Notes: generated by a model not told the origin, from the sequence alone. A stretch of DNA of 64,000 nucleotides from Byssochlamys sp. IMV 00236 (GCA_001931875.2 MSJH02000812.1:620001-684000); one strand, 5' to 3'; numbered from the stretch's first letter, positions 50,762-62,280 are shown. Program-made: numbers and translations.

Positions 50762-51907
50762 CTATTTCTTCATGGAAGAAGCTCTCCGCTTGCGGAGCTC
50801 GGTCTTCTTGGCCTTCTCCTCGTGGACACGGGAAGCCAGGAGCTTGGCGTATTCGTTACTATTGTCGTTGATGGTTAGTTCGATGCATAGACAACCACAG
50901 TGTATTTGGGGTTAGCTTACGCAGCCTCGCGGCCAGCCTCAGCGCGACGGCGCTTGAGGGCGATTCTGTGACGCTTGCGCTGGAGACGCTGAGGAGTAAC
51001 AAGGCGCTGGATCTTGGGGGCCTTGGTGTAGTCCTTCTTGCCCTCACGGGTGACAGTGCGGCGGATGACGAACTTGCGGACATCGTCCTTCTTGTCGAGA
51101 CCGAAGAAGCGGCGGATCTTGGTGGCACGCTTGGGACCGAGTCTCTTGGGGACGACGGTGTCGGTGAGACCGGGGAGGTCGTTCTCACCCTGCTTGATGA
51201 TGCTCAGAGCGAGGACGGAGAGATCCTGACCAGTGATGGCTGTAGAGCAAATTCAACGTCAGCCTCCATCGCTCCGCACGTTGATTCGGGAATCAATCGA
51301 ACATACCACCACGGATACTCTTGCGCTTGCGCTCACCAGTCCGGCGGGGGCGGTAGCAGCTAACAAAATCAATCAGTACCGATATCTTCCATTTCATACG
51401 TTCGTTTCTATCCTCGGGAGTCTGTACCTGTGGCCGTCGCTAAGGAGCAGACGGGTACGGGTGGGAAGGAGAACTGTTCGAATCGCTCAGTTTGCAGAAC
51501 CGTGAATTTGCGTGTCGTTTGAACCTACCACCCTGCTTCATAGGGAAACCTGTTAATCGCTCGAGTCAGCCTATATGTCCAACCATAACTCCATCAAATA
51601 TATGCTCCAATGCTCGCGTGTCCAGTCGTACCTTGCTTGTCGTTTCCACCGGTGATCTTGAACAGGTAGCCCTTGAATTCATCACCGAGAGAGTCACCGG
51701 AAACCTAGAGATTTCGAAAGAGTTCGTATCAGTTTTTGCTGTTCGACACATCGGAACGCCCCGACAGGCAAGATGTCCGGGGGGAGTAGGGATATAGCTG
51801 ACTTCGGTGCCCATGCGCTTCTCCATGAAGGGACGGAGCTTGCGCTCATCGTCCACCTCGATGATCTTCTGCGACCCATTGGCCGGGTAGGAGATGTTGA
51901 GCTTCAT
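50762..51907 (-). CDS. rps6: 40S ribosomal protein S6 (eS6)
   Basis: Seven exons on the minus strand: 51907-51803, 51704-51632, 51549-51529, 51473-51428, 51359-51307, 51239-50921, 50858-50762. They give 237 residues, normal for fungi. Exon 3 is only 21 bp and encodes the centre of GFPMKQGV; without it the frame does not close. Conserved blocks: [67 protein letters not shown] and [24 protein letters not shown]. The C-terminus ends [10 protein letters not shown], carrying the RRxSS site phosphorylated by S6 kinases. It is a small-subunit component downstream of TOR signalling. The intron-rich 5' half is typical of ribosomal-protein genes in this group. Confidence 0.97.
51529..51549 (-). other. 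rps6: 21-nt microexon of rps6
   Basis: Flanked by an AG acceptor (51551-51550) and a GTAGGT donor (51528-51523). It supplies GFPMKQGV together with its neighbours, the exact conserved S6 sequence between GGNDKQ and LLPTRTR. Confidence 0.9.
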
Positions 51908-53639
51908 CTTGACGGAGTTGCGCGGTCAAGACGGAGGCGCGGGTTTGTCGACAGATCGAGGGTTGTTGAGGTCGTCTCGGGGATCGTTCTTCGTGGGATT
52001 TTTCGGTGTTGGTGTAGCGAGATTTCCATGTGTGGGCGGCTGACTCAGCTGCGCTAACCGCTTGTGAGCGCCTTCCTGTCTTGGCGGATAGGGCTTGATT
52101 ATGTCAGCTGTTCTTCCCCAGCTTCAACAGTAACTGCAGATCTTCTCCCAAAGGCACACTACACAACCATGTTCATTTCAGTCATCATAAGAGCACAATC
52201 CATCCATTTCATCTGATATATTTGCCGTGGTTCAGTCGATTCATCGTATAAATACATGCACAGCATTCGAGGAGGAGCTCTCCCGACTATTGTACTTGAC
52301 GATCCTCGACCATCAGATTATCCCACTCACTCTAGAGGCAATTCACGTCGATACAAGGCGCCCGTGTCATTCTACACAGTACCATTTAACAAACATGGTT
52401 CCTTACTATACAGCTTCAAAATATGAATAGAGAAACGAACGCATGATGTTGGAGCGTTCGTGATGCAACTTACGGATCTGGGGACTGTCAGTCCGTCTCG
52501 CCTCCTGGATCTGAAACAAGAGAGCTTCAAATGCCTGTAACTAACAGCAACTACGAAGAATTCGTAGTAAGCCAGCACATCTTCTCTGGTTTCTTTGCTT
52601 TTTAGCTGACGTCTAAACTGAAGATAAAGAGGGCCGCAAAAGCCTATCAACAGCGTGCCCCAGTCACGATCATCTCGTGGAATTCCTTAGCACGCGACTC
52701 TGCTGCTAAGCCTCAGGAGGGTACATTGTCCTGGATAGGTTACAGGTTCAACGTAATAATGTATCCTTTGAGGCTACACCGGTACTCCCTACAGGGCAGC
52801 CAATTTATGCTCCAGAGCCCGGGCAATAATTCCAGGCCAGCAACGTTATTTATACCCCGCAATTTTCTAAAGCGATTACCCTGCGAGTTTGGAAACAGAG
52901 TAGTAGACCTCTGTGAATGGCCATGGGCGCCAGGGAACCCAGAATTGCTCCCATAAAATTTGAACAGAACGCAAGAATGAGACGGCGTTGACGCCTTAAG
53001 AATTCGCCTCAAATAGACTGGCCTATGTATAGTCTAGTCTTTACTTCTGGTAAGTTACGCCTTGGTGTGGTCTCCACAACAAGCTTTTTTTTTAAGATCG
53101 CGGGCGCGTCTTCTAACTATCTAACCTTCTTAGCATTATATTGGCCGAGCGTTCCGGCTTGAGGATGCATTGGCCCCCTAGCCCCCTACTAGACATGCGA
53201 CAGCGAACCAGCGCCGCGTGGCCGGAGCGCTTCAAATAGTAGTTTCTTACGAGCAGTTGACGCCTGTTACAATAATTATGCGGACATTCTCTCTTCTTTT
53301 CTACTCATCGCGAAGTTGAAGCATTTCTTCATCTATCGCTCGTTCCCTTTTCTGGTCTTCGCTGCGGAATTCTGCTAATTACCACTTCCAAGATTTTGCG
53401 ACAGTCTTTCCGGGTCTGCCGTCTGCTCAGCACGCGACTTGTCTGCAGATATTACCCGACTCATAGTAGCGACCTGAAAGAAGATATCTGCTAGTGTCTG
53501 TTGATACTGACGCGAAATTACCATATTATTGATCGTCACGGCCCGCTTCATTGTGCAGACACCATCTGCCGTATGCGATCGACCCCGCGATCTTGATCGG
53601 CCCCTATTCTTACCTGAACAGGTTCATTGCGTTTTCGCG
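51908..53639. other. 1.7-kb divergent upstream region of rps6 and the GDSL gene
   Basis: Promoters of two divergent genes. A short T9 run occurs near 53085. Open frames here are short, overlapping and without domains. Confidence 0.55.
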
Positions 53640-54867
53640 ATGCGATCTCTCAGCAAATTCCACGTTCTCAGCGCCCTGGCAGCTTGCAGTATATTGTACT
53701 CAGCCTGGGTGCTGACATCCCGTCGGTACCAGCTGATCGCGCCTGTGGGTTCTGGTCGCAACTTTCAGGTCGCCAGCGACTTCGACAAACGGCTGGTCGT
53801 GTTTGGCGATTCATGGAGCGATGACAAGGTGAAAGGCGCACGTGTGCGGGTATGGACAGATTGGCTTTGCTCAATGGTAAGGGTTTGCTGCCGAGAGAGA
53901 GACATCTTACGGAACTGCAACTGACTCAAGATGCTTGTAGTTCGACTGCCACCAGGAGAATCTGGCGCAAACAGCCGAATCATCTCAACAAAAGTACGGG
54001 GGCTCTGTTGTGGACAATACAGAACTGGAAGATCTGAGCTCGGGGTTGGGTTGGTATAAAGCACCACTGGCGGACCTGGGGTCTCAGATGCAGCAGTGGC
54101 TCGAAGCGGAACAAACGGTTATGCAGGGTATGCCCGCAGAGGCAGTACAAACTCGCCAGAACAATACGATCATCTCGGTTGGCTTTGGGGTCTGGGATCT
54201 CTGGAACCTAATAGGAAAGGAATATGATGACGCGAAGGCATCGGTTGCACACAGCATCACCACCATCTTCGAACGCCTCAACGACCTGTCCGAGAGATGG
54301 GGAACAAAGGATATGAGAGTGATTCTGACCATGGCTCCTGATGTGACCTTTTTCCCAGCGTTTCGCCCCACGCCTGAGAAGCAGAAAGATACTGTGAAAT
54401 TAGTGGAATACTGGAACAATATTCTGCGACACACAGCAGAGGAGTGGGATCGCGGGACGATCTATCTATTTGACACAAATGAGTTCATGCTGGATCAGCT
54501 CCGTGACTGGCAGCTTTTCGCTGCTGGTATGGAGGATGCGCATGGCCTGGGTAAGAACGAAGACCCCGGTTGGGAAGATGTGACACGACCCTGTGTGCAG
54601 AATAATTCCACCCTGCTGTTCTGGACAGAGACAGCATGCGAACACCCAGAGAAATATCTATTTTGGTAAGCCTTTTTGTCCGGTGACAAAGAAGCCTGAA
54701 ACTAATCGTCGTACAGGGACGATATGCATCTGGGTCCTTCCGCCCATAGAATGATGGGAGAGGAAATCTTCCACGGCATAGAGATGCTTTGGTTAAATCA
54801 GACGCTTTGGTTGAACCAGACCGAATCGACGTCTGCAGGAAGTGGTTCCCGCGATGCAGCAGCTTAA
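53640..54867 (+). CDS. GDSL/SGNH-type hydrolase with N-terminal membrane anchor
   Basis: Three exons, 53640-53876, 53941-54665 and 54717-54867, give 370 residues. A hydrophobic segment at about 8-26 acts as signal anchor or signal peptide. Block I reads VVFGDSWSDD with the nucleophile Ser58, a GDSW variant. Block V reads WDDMHLGPSAHRM, giving the DxxH pair Asp322/His325. The block III position, SVGFGVWDLWN, lacks the usual GxND asparagine. Two cysteines before the C-terminus suggest an extracellular or luminal protein. SGNH enzymes cleave ester bonds of lipids or acetylated glycans; the substrate is unknown. The C-terminal tail carries a perfect-length duplication of LWLNQT, each copy with an N-glycosylation sequon. 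The ATG at 53640 begins the anchor. Confidence 0.78.
54787..54822 (+). repeat. Two tandem 18-bp units in the GDSL gene tail
   Basis: 54787-54804 and 54805-54822 differ at only a few bases and each encode LWLNQT. Confidence 0.85.
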
Positions 54868-55751
54868 ATCGTGGAGCCCGATATGAACGTCATCTATCAA
54901 ATCTCCGGTCATCGATAGCTCACGGCCCTCCTGTCACCGCGACAGGATTAGCTCATAGAGCTGGCCCTATTTCATCGGTGCCTCGATGGCGGGTCTCTTC
55001 GCTGAGGCCCTGGTTCCGGGAGAGACTATTGTGGGAGAGATCCGATATATGAAACCCTGTCCTCATGAGCCACAGGTCGGGAACCACAGGCTTAGCAGTC
55101 ATGATGCGCCCGTCTTCGTCCAGCCTACCGAGGGCCAGCAGTAGACTATCGATCGGAATGAGATCGTGGGGAATTTGAGTTCGCCCGTCAGTCTGCACAT
55201 CATCGATCTGTCCGCATCAATGCTCCCCACACTCCGATTAGGTTCCTCTGGGTTCCTCTCCGAGCCAGGACGTCGACTTGTAAGAATCACAGTGGCTGAT
55301 GGTCGTTTGTCTGTCTCATTCCTGAGCGGGGCCGTTGATTGGATGTTCCGCGTCAAAGAGCGGCGGAATCCTCTGCGGCGCGCCGCATTCGGAGAGGCGC
55401 CAGACAAAGGAACCCAAAACAATTGTTCGCCTCTCCATGAAGGAACTACGGCCATATCCCGCCCATAGCCCCACGGCTTTACACGGATTGTTTGCAATGA
55501 GCGCTGGTGACGAGGGGAGACAAAGAAATATCCGCTGGTTCCTAAATCTGGAAGAATCACAGGGTCTTTATAACAAAGGGCTTGAGCCACATCCCTCTCC
55601 CATGCTACATTTCGACTCAGCCCAAATTTTTTTTTTTTTGTACTTAGAAAGTCATAATTTGCGAATGGCAGGTCTATCATGATAAATCCTTTGGCAGCCG
55701 TCCTCTTCAATTCATTCCTTTCTCCTTTGCTCTTTTGTTCGCTTACTATAA
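54868..55751. other. Intergenic region between the GDSL and HMG-box genes
   Basis: 3' flank of the GDSL gene and promoter of the HMG gene. It is GC-rich at 55160-55450 and has a T12 run at about 55627-55639. A 221-codon minus-strand frame occupies much of it but has no recognisable domain. Confidence 0.5.
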
Positions 55752-57934
55752 ATGTTCCTCTCATCGCCGGGGCCTCCCACTCGACTAATGTCTTACGACC
55801 GAGTGCTTCCCAAACCCATGGCTCTCTACTATGACCCCGCTAGAAACACCCTGCCCAGGCCGTCGACAAGCCTGTTGGAGCACAAGATTATGAATGATTC
55901 GTTCTCCAAGGTCACGCTGCCTCAGAGGGATGCTTCTATCTTGCGTTCCAGCGGGCAGAACGCCGAGCCCGTAGCGGCACCCGCTCCGCTATCACAGGCT
56001 CATCTCGCATCTATCAATCACGACAAGGTAGCCATTAATTCGATTTCGTCGAGGACTCCCTTGACGAGAGAGCGGCTGTCTCCAGTATTGACAGTAGATC
56101 TCCCCAAGAGTACCCGCTCCTCTTCTGCCAGTCCTCCCAAGTCGAGTTCCTCGAGAGAGACGACGCAGTTCTGCCTCTGCCAACCTGACCCGAAGATCCC
56201 ACGGCCTCGAAATGGTGAGTTACTATTGTGGGCATTTGGAGCTTTCCGTCCCAAGTCCCCGAATCCATGCTTCTTGGTTTGAAGGGTATCTATCTCAATG
56301 ATGTTCTGATGTCATACTAACGCTTATCTGAAAACCACAGCTTTCATACTTTATCGACAGCATTACCAGGCATCCGTAGTGGCACAGAATCCGGGACTGG
56401 CAAATCCTGAAATATCGAAGATCATCGGGGAGCAATGGCGGGCGCTTCCAGAGGAGGCGAAGAAGGAATGGAAGGCTCTTGCAGAGGTAAGCACGGCATA
56501 TTCATCCTATCGTTTTCACTGAACGGGCTTGCTAATCTTTTGGGACAGGAAGAGAAAGCTCGACATCAACAACAATATCCGGATTACCGTTACCAGCCCC
56601 GTCGATATGGACGTGACGGTAGTTCCCGAGGTACGAAGAGTTCGGGGATCAGTCACAATCCTCCGGGAGCCACCAGCTGCAGTCGGTGTGGAGGCCGGAT
56701 CATGCATCCCCCTTCGACTCCGGATACCCCTTTTACTCCAAGTGGGCAGATGGTCGATGCTCGTAGAGAAGAATCACTTCCCACCACGGCTCCGAGCTTG
56801 CCTTCTCGCGGCAGAGAGACGGTCCGACCATCAAGTGTCCCGGATCAGAGGGCTTCTCGGCCATACGAGGGAGACGAAGGATCCTGGTCTCCCGATCCTA
56901 AGCGTCGTCGGTTCAATGTGCATGGAATATATCCGAGTGGTGATGGGAATAGTAGTCCTGATATGGCATACCCGCCATCTCCGCAAAGGACATACGCCCG
57001 TTCCGATCCGACGCACAACCGGATGCATTACCAGATGCTGCCACCCCCTAAGCCATACCAGTACCGTGATCCTAGTCTTAAGCTCCCTCCACTGAAGACG
57101 GCCACTTCTCCCAAACTTGATCGGCAGGACTTGAAGGCGACTGTGATGACCATCCCCTCTGTCAACAAAGTCAAGGTCCTTGCCAAGATATCGCCTCCTT
57201 ACGATAATGGTCCCAAAGCTGCAGACTCCCCAGCTAGAGGCTCGGTGATCGCAGTCGACGGACAGGACCCCGCCCTGGTCAGAGACATGGTGAGATACCT
57301 TGGCAGCCTCCTGACAAAGGAAGGCAAATATGCGGTCCGTGTCTTTGAAGGGCCAGATATCAGACCTCGTCAACCCTCTTCTCAGGCCGGCGACATGGGT
57401 GATGCGACAGTTGATTATCTGAATACGATCTCTGCCTGGCATCGTATTTCGGATGAGATGGTCAACTTTATCACCTCGCGATCCAAGCCAAGAGCTGATC
57501 GCTCACCCCAAGAACCTGGGTCTGCTGTCTCCATTACTTCTCGGACAGCCAAGCTGGACGTCAATTCCCCGACGTCTTCAGCCCCCGCGTCTCCCCAAAG
57601 CCCCATCCCCATCGCCATTGTTCCTCGATATCAACTCACCACGGCAGATGCATTTGCGTGTGCCATTCCTATCAATGACTCCTATGCACCTCTGGATCAC
57701 TGGCAGTGGATGGCTTCTCTTTGGCGCGCTTGTATCGGACCGGATATCACTGTGCATATCCAGGAGTGCGAGAAAGAGGAACTGGACCGATATGGAGGCG
57801 GCACCCCTGTAGAGGTGCGGCTTTCCGACGCACGGATGCTGATCGTGAGGAAAGGGATGGATTTCCCCAAGGACATCGACGAGAAGGCCCTGCGAAGGGT
57901 TGGGTTCGAGGTCGAGGATTTCCTAACCAGGTAA
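55752..57934 (+). CDS. HMG-box (MATA_HMG/Ste11-Fmf1-like) transcription factor
   Basis: Three exons, 55752-56214, 56341-56486 and 56549-57934, give 664 residues. The single HMG box (about 146-222) reads RPRNAFILYRQHYQ, NPEISKIIGEQWRALPEE and AEEEKARHQQQYPDYRYQPRR, a sequence-specific MATA-type box. A CSRCGGR block lies soon after it. Pro- and Ser-rich low-complexity regions flank it; the C-terminal 200 residues form a second conserved-looking region with TADAFACAIPINDSY and DHWQWMASLWRACIGPDITV. The arrangement resembles the fungal Ste11/Fmf-1 group, which controls mating and fruiting-body genes. The stop codon TAA overlaps a good splice-donor sequence (CCAG|GTAAGC), so a further 3' exon is possible. 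Confidence 0.82.
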
Positions 57935-58677
57935 GCTGACTTCGCTATTTGCATATGATGAAGTTGCATCAAGTGGTTATTGTTCATTGCATCCATTGGT
58001 TATTTTTATCTTGCATCTCCGGGGAAAGCATCTGTTGTGGCGCGGGGTGGTCATTTGCTTTTGTTCATCTGGCATCATCATAGCATCGTATCATTATTTC
58101 CTTGCATTGGTTGGGTCCCTGTATGTTCTATGGAGACTGGCTCCATTCGTTCTGTGCCTGTGTGTAGGTACACGGTGTGGAACTATGCATTTTGTATTCA
58201 ACATATCATAAGAAAATTGAAATACTCATCAAGAATGGACAAGTTCCACGTAGACGATTAAGTGTCGCGGCTAAGTAACTTCGGCTGGCGGCCGCTTTCC
58301 AATATAACCTATTTGGGTAAGGCGCTCTGTTGCCTTGGGTCGGATTTGGATAGGCGGTGAGAATAACACCCAATGGGAAGATGCAAATCTCGGAGATAAC
58401 AAATTCTGCCACCGCCTCAAATCTCGACTCGGACCGAATTAGAGGCTGATTGTCTCGACCGTGAAGCTGAGCATTCAATGGTGATAGCATTATAATGAAG
58501 TTGGAGAGTGAATCTCCAATCTTGCCGGTCTCTCAAGCCCTGGGCCTGGGGGACCCAGCCTTGCATGTAAGTGATAAACGAGCGTTGCTGAACTCCCGTC
58601 CGACGATAGTTGCTGATCTCCTTTTCTGTGCCTAGTCTGAGGAATCGAGTCACCTTGTCAAAATAGAATCCGGATTA
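57935..58677. other. Intergenic region between the HMG-box and SNF2 genes
   Basis: 3' flank of the HMG gene and promoter of the SNF2 gene, both on the plus strand. T- and G-rich at 57940-58200. No gene seen. Confidence 0.55.
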
Positions 58678-61600
58678 ATGTCTGCCTCTGTTTTGCAAGA
58701 CGGCCAATCTTCCTCATCCGCCAGTCCTTCCTCAGTGTCGACGCCATCACAGACCCAGTCACAGAATAATATTAACGTGCTTGGCAATGAGACAGAGAGG
58801 CAGAGCCTTCTGGACAATCTGGATAACTACATACCTATCGGAGTACTTAGGAGAGATAATGGGTCAGCTCCTGGCGATGATGGATTTCCTGAGACGGAGC
58901 TGGCTAGCTTGGAGAAGCATAATTGGATACGAACTACAACGCATACGTTTAATGGCGACACTGATGGATACTACATACGGGTTTACGTCCTGCCAGATGA
59001 TTCTGGGCGGAGGTTCGTCCCACGCTCGAGTACTGGCCTCAGGCGAGCGTTGAAGACTGTTATATCTAGAGTGGACAGCTCCTCCGACGCTTGGGAAGGG
59101 GGGATATCGAAAAATGAGACGAAGCGTCCCGACGGTGCAGAAGATGAGTCATTATGGTACATCTTCAATACCTTAGAGGATCCTAGCCCGGATGTGGGAT
59201 ACGTGAGAGATCAGTATTCCCGGAGAGCAATGGAAGATTTGCTCTCAACTACGGATCCCTCTGATGGGCAGCCATATGGGTATTCTCATGTCATGGGGCT
59301 GAAGACTCCTTTACATCCGTACCAACGTCGATCAGCGGCCACCATGGTGCAACGGGAGGCGCAACCTGCGCAGACCCTGGACCCGAGATTACAGGCTTAC
59401 AAATGCCCTACTGGCGGGGAGTATTACTACGACAAAGAAGAAGGGTCTATTGTCCGTGAGAGAAGACTCTACTCGGAGGCCTGTGGAGGTATTCTTGCAG
59501 AAAGTATGGGTTGTGGCAAGACACTCATTTGTCTCTCCGTCATCCTAGCAACCAGAGGACATGTCCCTCGAATACCGACTGAGTACCAAGAGACTACAAA
59601 TCCAGTTCGCCCAAAGGTCGGCTCTTTAATGGAGATGGCGGCTGCTTCTGCTGGCCGTAATTCACTGCCGTGGAGTGCCCACTTTGACCTCCTGCGGGAG
59701 AACGGTGTGTTCTATGAGCGGTGTGTGAAAGCGTGCGAGGCCAAGCGTGGAGCCTACACGATACCGGCGCCTACTTCGAAGTATGGAAATCGGGGGAGTG
59801 CGACTTACACAAGGCCTCCTCCTACACGTCTTACTCTCTGCTCAGGAACCCTGATTGTGGTGCCTCCTAATTTAGTGGATCATTGGGTACATGAGATCGC
59901 GACCCATACCGAGGGATTGAAAGTCTTGACTATTCGCACTGGCGCGGACAAAACGCCTCCAGCGGACAAACTCCTGAATTACGATATTATTCTGTATTCC
60001 AGGACACGTTTTGAGAGGGAGGCTGGCGAGGCAGTCAATAACCGCCGGGCACCTGCAAAGGTGGAATATAAATCGCCTCTAAAAGCGCTCCATTGGCTAC
60101 GAATAATTGTCGACGAGGGACATAATGTTGCCGGCCACGGCCAGAAAAACAATATGATGCATATACTGGATCAACTACATATTGAACGGCGATGGGTTGT
60201 TTCTGGAACACCTTCGACGGGGCTGTACGGTGTCGAAATCAGTCTTGCTTCTCAGGAATCACTAACGAGCGACACTGACCAAATCGACGGCGACAATGCG
60301 ACTGCTGCTGCGCTGAAATCGCGGAAAAAGACAGGAAATGCCGTGCAAGAGGAGCTGAAAGATGTCGACAAGCTCAGGCTCATCGTTGTGGATTTCCTGA
60401 AGCTTAAGCCATGGTCAAACTCGCGAGGCGATGATCCAGCTAGCTGGACTAAATACATCAAGCCTGTCGGTGAAGATGGGAAGAGGAAGAAAGCGCCTTC
60501 TCTACGGGCTGTTCTTCAGAGTTTGGTCGTGAGACATCGACTGGATGTCATTAGCGACGAATTACCCCTTCCTCGGCTATACAACAAGGTGACTTATCTT
60601 GAGCCTACGTTCTATGATAAGTTGTCGATCAACTTATTTCTGTTCTCTTTGACCGTGAATATTGTCACCTCGGAACGCAGGGACTTGGATTATATGTTTC
60701 ATCCAAGAAACAGGAAGCATCTCAGCCAGCTGATTAGCAATCTGCGACAGGCGGGGTTCTGGTGGACTGGTTTTGAGAAGAAAGATATCGAAGCCACGCT
60801 AGAGACTGCCCTGAAGTATATGGAGAAAAATAGCGAGAAAGTGAGTGCAGAAGACGCCAACACGCTCAATAAAGGAATCGAGATTGCTCGCAAGGCGCTC
60901 AGTTGCAAAAGCTGGAATGCTTTTAGCAATATGGATGAACTGGGAATCTTTGTCCAAGACTTCCCAGAGCATGCCAGGGGCATGTGGGCTCTGGCCGAAT
61001 CGGAAAAGGAACCTTTGCTTCTGGGGATATCGCAGGCGCGTTTAGCACAGAAATTTGTCAGTTCTCGCTTGACTGCCCCTGATCCCGGAGAGGGTCTTGC
61101 CGGTGCTGGTATCCGAGCTCGGCGTGAGATCTCTGACCGGACAGGGAAGACGAGTGCGTCGGAGCAGAAGAGCTCAAACTCTGCGGACAAACTGATTCAT
61201 AAGTCAAAACCGGATCAGAAGCAGTCTCCTAAAAAGACATACTCAAAAGGACTCTATAAGGCCCTTCCACCAGAGTCCCCGCTTGCTAAGACGAAACTGG
61301 TGGGAACGACGTCTGCTAAACTGACATATCTTCTTGACCGGGTCTTGGAGCTCCATAAGACGGAAAAGATAATCATCTTCTACGACAACAACAATACCGC
61401 ATTCTGGATTGCTGAAGGATTAGAGGTTTTGGGTATCGAGTTCCGAATCTACGCCGGTACGCTCAAGACTAGCCAGAGAACCGCGTATCTGTCACTCTTC
61501 GATGAATCTGAGGAGGTTCGTGTTCTCGTCATGGATCTACGACAGGCCTCACATGGCCTCCACATCGCCAGCGCATCCCGTGTATTTATCGTTAACCCAA

Positions 61601-62280
61601 TCTGGAGACCCAACGTTGAAAGTCAGGCCATCAAACGAGCTCATAGGATCGGGCAGACGAGACCGGTGTTTGTGGAGACTCTCGTTCTCAAAGATACCTT
61701 GGAAGACAAGATGCTGAAGCGACGCAAAGAAATGTCGAACGCAGAACTCCAGCAAGCAGAGAAGGACCTACTCGATGACAGCACGATGAGTTATATTATC
61801 GAGAATGAACGGTTCATATCGATGTCTGAGGATGAGTTAGCAGCCCAGGCTGCATACCTGCAGAACCCACAGGGCTTCTTCGACCGACACAAGCTCCCTC
61901 TCCCCGATAATTACATCCTAGATACGCATGACCTAGACCAACCGGACCCGGCCACACCTAGTAAACGGAAACGTTCTCTAGAGTCGGCCAAAATTTCTAG
62001 GATCAATTTCGACATGAGCCCAGAGGCTGAACTGAGTGGAGGGAACCACAAGAGAAAGAAGGCTTCCTCGCTTGAGTTTGCACCCGAGAACGAGTCTGTG
62101 ATGACGTCTGGCCCTACATATAAAGCGAGGGTATCATTGTCCGCCTCTTTCGCTGGTGTTGCTGGCGCGTCTGATGCCAGTGAACGTGTGGGCGTCGTCC
62201 CGAGTTTATTTGGAGATGGAAATCCGTCTCTTCATAATCCACCACGAGTATCGTTTGGCAACGTTACTCCCACGCCTTGA
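58678..62280 (+). CDS. SNF2-family DNA-dependent ATPase
   Basis: Intronless gene of 1,200 residues. The ATPase motor is split in two lobes: motif I GCGKT (278-282), motif II DEGH (about 479-482), motif III region WVVSGTPS, and the C-lobe starting near residue 894 (KIIIFYDNNNTAFWIAEGL) with motif VI QAIKRAHRIGQTRP (about 983). A large insertion (about 520-890) separates the lobes, as in Rad5/Rad16-type and related fungal SNF2 proteins, but I see no C3HC4 RING finger in it. The N-terminal 60 residues are Ser/Gln-rich and the C-terminal 150 contain KRKR- and KRKK-type basic clusters that could be nuclear signals. The cellular role is not evident; DNA repair or chromatin remodelling is the broad expectation. 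Confidence 0.88.
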   Translation: MSASVLQDGQSSSSASPSSVSTPSQTQSQNNINVLGNETERQSLLDNLDNYIPIGVLRRDNGSAPGDDGFPETELASLEKHNWIRTTTHTFNGDTDGYYIRVYVLPDDSGRRFVPRSSTGLRRALKTVISRVDSSSDAWEGGISKNETKRPDGAEDESLWYIFNTLEDPSPDVGYVRDQYSRRAMEDLLSTTDPSDGQPYGYSHVMGLKTPLHPYQRRSAATMVQREAQPAQTLDPRLQAYKCPTGGEYYYDKEEGSIVRERRLYSEACGGILAESMGCGKTLICLSVILATRGHVPRIPTEYQETTNPVRPKVGSLMEMAAASAGRNSLPWSAHFDLLRENGVFYERCVKACEAKRGAYTIPAPTSKYGNRGSATYTRPPPTRLTLCSGTLIVVPPNLVDHWVHEIATHTEGLKVLTIRTGADKTPPADKLLNYDIILYSRTRFEREAGEAVNNRRAPAKVEYKSPLKALHWLRIIVDEGHNVAGHGQKNNMMHILDQLHIERRWVVSGTPSTGLYGVEISLASQESLTSDTDQIDGDNATAAALKSRKKTGNAVQEELKDVDKLRLIVVDFLKLKPWSNSRGDDPASWTKYIKPVGEDGKRKKAPSLRAVLQSLVVRHRLDVISDELPLPRLYNKVTYLEPTFYDKLSINLFLFSLTVNIVTSERRDLDYMFHPRNRKHLSQLISNLRQAGFWWTGFEKKDIEATLETALKYMEKNSEKVSAEDANTLNKGIEIARKALSCKSWNAFSNMDELGIFVQDFPEHARGMWALAESEKEPLLLGISQARLAQKFVSSRLTAPDPGEGLAGAGIRARREISDRTGKTSASEQKSSNSADKLIHKSKPDQKQSPKKTYSKGLYKALPPESPLAKTKLVGTTSAKLTYLLDRVLELHKTEKIIIFYDNNNTAFWIAEGLEVLGIEFRIYAGTLKTSQRTAYLSLFDESEEVRVLVMDLRQASHGLHIASASRVFIVNPIWRPNVESQAIKRAHRIGQTRPVFVETLVLKDTLEDKMLKRRKEMSNAELQQAEKDLLDDSTMSYIIENERFISMSEDELAAQAAYLQNPQGFFDRHKLPLPDNYILDTHDLDQPDPATPSKRKRSLESAKISRINFDMSPEAELSGGNHKRKKASSLEFAPENESVMTSGPTYKARVSLSASFAGVAGASDASERVGVVPSLFGDGNPSLHNPPRVSFGNVTPTP

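Noticed and set aside
55099..55764. 221-codon minus-strand frame opposite the HMG gene promoter
   Set aside because: It has an ATG but no recognisable domain, contains a lysine run from a poly-T tract, and overlaps competing plus-strand frames in the same GC-rich area.
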